Origin: CAYNDB01 sp964395915
Lineage (GTDB): Bacteria > Nitrospinota_A > UBA7883 > JAJRTC01
NCBI GenBank assembly: GCA_964395915.1
Contig: CAYNDB010000132.1
Span: 1 to 6,029 of the forward strand
Direction: 5' to 3'
DNA: 6,029 nt
The notes beneath the pieces were generated by a model. It ran no database searches, was not told where the DNA came from, and saw only the letters and a list, made by a program, of their open reading frames with translations. Positions 5,184 to 6,029 of this stretch are shown here, in pieces; position 1 is the stretch's first letter; each line of letters opens with the position of its first letter. A program made the position numbers and the translations under genes.

Positions 5184-5990
5184 TCACCACGGCAACCCTG
5201 CGACAGGGCTAGAGGCTTCGGCGGTTTCCAGAGGCTTGCCAAGCCCGGCAAGGTACGCTTCTCTTCCCGCCTCAACTCCTTTTTTAAAAGCGTTCGCCAT
5301 TGAGGAAGGGTTTTCCGCCACGGCTATGGCTGTGTTTACAAGCACGGCGTCCGCGCCCATTTCCATAGCCTCCGCCGCGTGGGACGGCGCGCCGAGCCCT
5401 GCGTCCACAACCACAGGCACAGTGGCCTGTTCGATTATTATCGATATGTTGTCCCTCGTTTTTATTCCCCTGTTGCTGCCAATGGGGGCGCCTAGCGGCA
5501 TCACCGTCGCCGTTCCGATATCGGCCAGGCGCCTGGCCAGAACCGGATCCGCGTTTATATATGGCAACACTATAAAACCTTCTTTTATCAATATCTGCGC
5601 CGCCTTGAAAGTCTCCACAGGGTCTGGCAGAAGGTATCGTGGGTCTGGTGTGACTTCCAGCTTCACCCAGTCCGACACGCCAGCCGCCCGTGCAAGTCTT
5701 GCCAGCCGCACTGCTTCATCAGAGTCTCTTGCGCCGGATGTATTCGGGAGGATCAGATATTTTTCAGGGTCGACATGGTTCATGATGTGATCGTTCGGGT
5801 TGTTGAGGTCAACACGGCGCAAAGCCACCGTCACGATTTCTGAACCGGAGGTTTCAAGGGCGCTCTCCATCTCCACTGGCGACCGGAACTTGCCTGTGCC
5901 CATCAGGAGCCGTGAGTCAAATTTTCTGCCCGCTATTTCAAGCAGGTCTTTTTCATTTGTTTTACGCGATTCAGCGTTGGAATTTACCAT
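5184..5990 (-). CDS. thiG: Thiazole synthase
   Basis: ThiG condenses 1-deoxy-D-xylulose 5-phosphate, dehydroglycine and sulfur from ThiS thiocarboxylate into thiazole phosphate. The 268-residue protein carries the family motifs in order: SRLLMGTGKF (26-35), PNTSG (82-86), WVKLEV (108-113) with the Schiff-base lysine K110 and E112, MPLGAPIGSNRG (164-175), DAGLGAPSHAAEAM (196-209) with D196, and VNTAIAVAENP (218-228). It ends ASSPVAGLPW as usual. Homologues begin close to the segment equivalent to LLEIAGRKFDSRL, so residues 1-15 are a polar extension. An in-frame TAA 15-17 bases before the ATG rules out a longer start and no nearer ATG exists; the ribosome site is weak (TGGGC). thiS and thiF are not in the 39 bases upstream and no TPP riboswitch is seen there. 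It is the first thi gene in the window. Confidence 0.96.
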   Translation of the reverse strand: MVNSNAESRKTNEKDLLEIAGRKFDSRLLMGTGKFRSPVEMESALETSGSEIVTVALRRVDLNNPNDHIMNHVDPEKYLILPNTSGARDSDEAVRLARLARAAGVSDWVKLEVTPDPRYLLPDPVETFKAAQILIKEGFIVLPYINADPVLARRLADIGTATVMPLGAPIGSNRGIKTRDNISIIIEQATVPVVVDAGLGAPSHAAEAMEMGADAVLVNTAIAVAENPSSMANAFKKGVEAGREAYLAGLGKPLETAEASSPVAGLPW

Positions 5991-6029
5991 GCGCCCAATA
6001 TAGCATTATCGACGCCCGGAGCAAACCTG

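Noticed and set aside
5021..5275. Open minus-strand frame of 84 codons over the thiG-thiH spacer
   Set aside because: Its protein (SLRGAKATRQS, RHASLAMT) is the translation of the TGTCATTGCGAG-type repeat and it runs into the thiG 3' end in another frame.
5236..5790. 184-codon plus-strand frame opposite thiG
   Set aside because: Ser/Ala/Thr-rich shadow of a strongly conserved gene; no start signal or family resemblance.
5991..6029. TGCTATATT (6005-5997, minus strand) as an extended -10 promoter for thiG
   Set aside because: It lies only a few bases before the ATG, so transcription would begin at or inside the start codon, and the -35 match is poor.
5991..6029. TPP riboswitch or the end of thiS upstream of thiG
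   Set aside because: Only 39 bases are available; no CTGAGA or other TPP-box sequence and no Gly-Gly-stop ending is visible. Either could lie outside the window.
1..6029. CRISPR array, tRNA or rRNA gene, phage or toxin-antitoxin module
   Set aside because: No regularly spaced direct repeats, cloverleaf, rRNA signature or matching protein pair was seen on either strand.

Overview
This looks like a piece of draft or metagenome-assembled bacterial chromosome, because it contains a scaffold gap of exactly 100 N (3692-3791). A membrane sensor with a periplasmic CxxCH heme site, an FxsA-type membrane protein and the radical-SAM ThiG/ThiH route to the thiamine thiazole fit a Gram-negative bacterium with at least partly anoxic metabolism. 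A Nitrospinota- or deltaproteobacteria-like source is only a guess. No 16S rRNA or other marker gene is present.

Layout. Positions 1-251 are an AT-rich leader without a convincing gene; 163-240 is unusually rich in complementary segments. It precedes the only plus-strand gene (252-1691), a two-TM sensor with a Tll0287/DUF3365-like heme-binding periplasmic domain, a HAMP-like linker, a coiled coil and an RsbW-like GHKL ATPase domain. This gene overlaps tail to tail by 4 bp with a minus-strand block that fills the rest of the window. Read in the direction of transcription, that block is thiG (5990-5184), a TGTCAT-type repeat, thiH (5024-3873), a second TGTCAT-type repeat, thiE (broken by the assembly gap, ending at 3062), an unrecognised small membrane-anchored protein (3009-2644), a probable terminator, fxsA (2529-2059) and a short cbiX/sirB-type chelatase (2062-1688) that overlaps fxsA by ATGA.

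How they work together. ThiG and ThiH make thiazole phosphate from dehydroglycine (released from tyrosine by ThiH), deoxyxylulose phosphate and ThiS thiocarboxylate. ThiE joins the thiazole to HMP pyrophosphate to give thiamine phosphate. thiS and thiF are not visible and no TPP riboswitch is seen; either may lie beyond 6029. fxsA and cbiX appear to be a separate, translationally coupled pair. The sensor gene is probably an independent unit.

The most interesting signals are the mutually exclusive pairings in the sensor leader, the direct coupling of a periplasmic heme domain to an anti-sigma-type kinase domain with no partner in view, two same-orientation dispersed repeats in the two thi spacers (one beside the assembly gap), and the unrecognised small protein. 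I did not find a clearly new multi-gene system; most of the window is ordinary metabolism.
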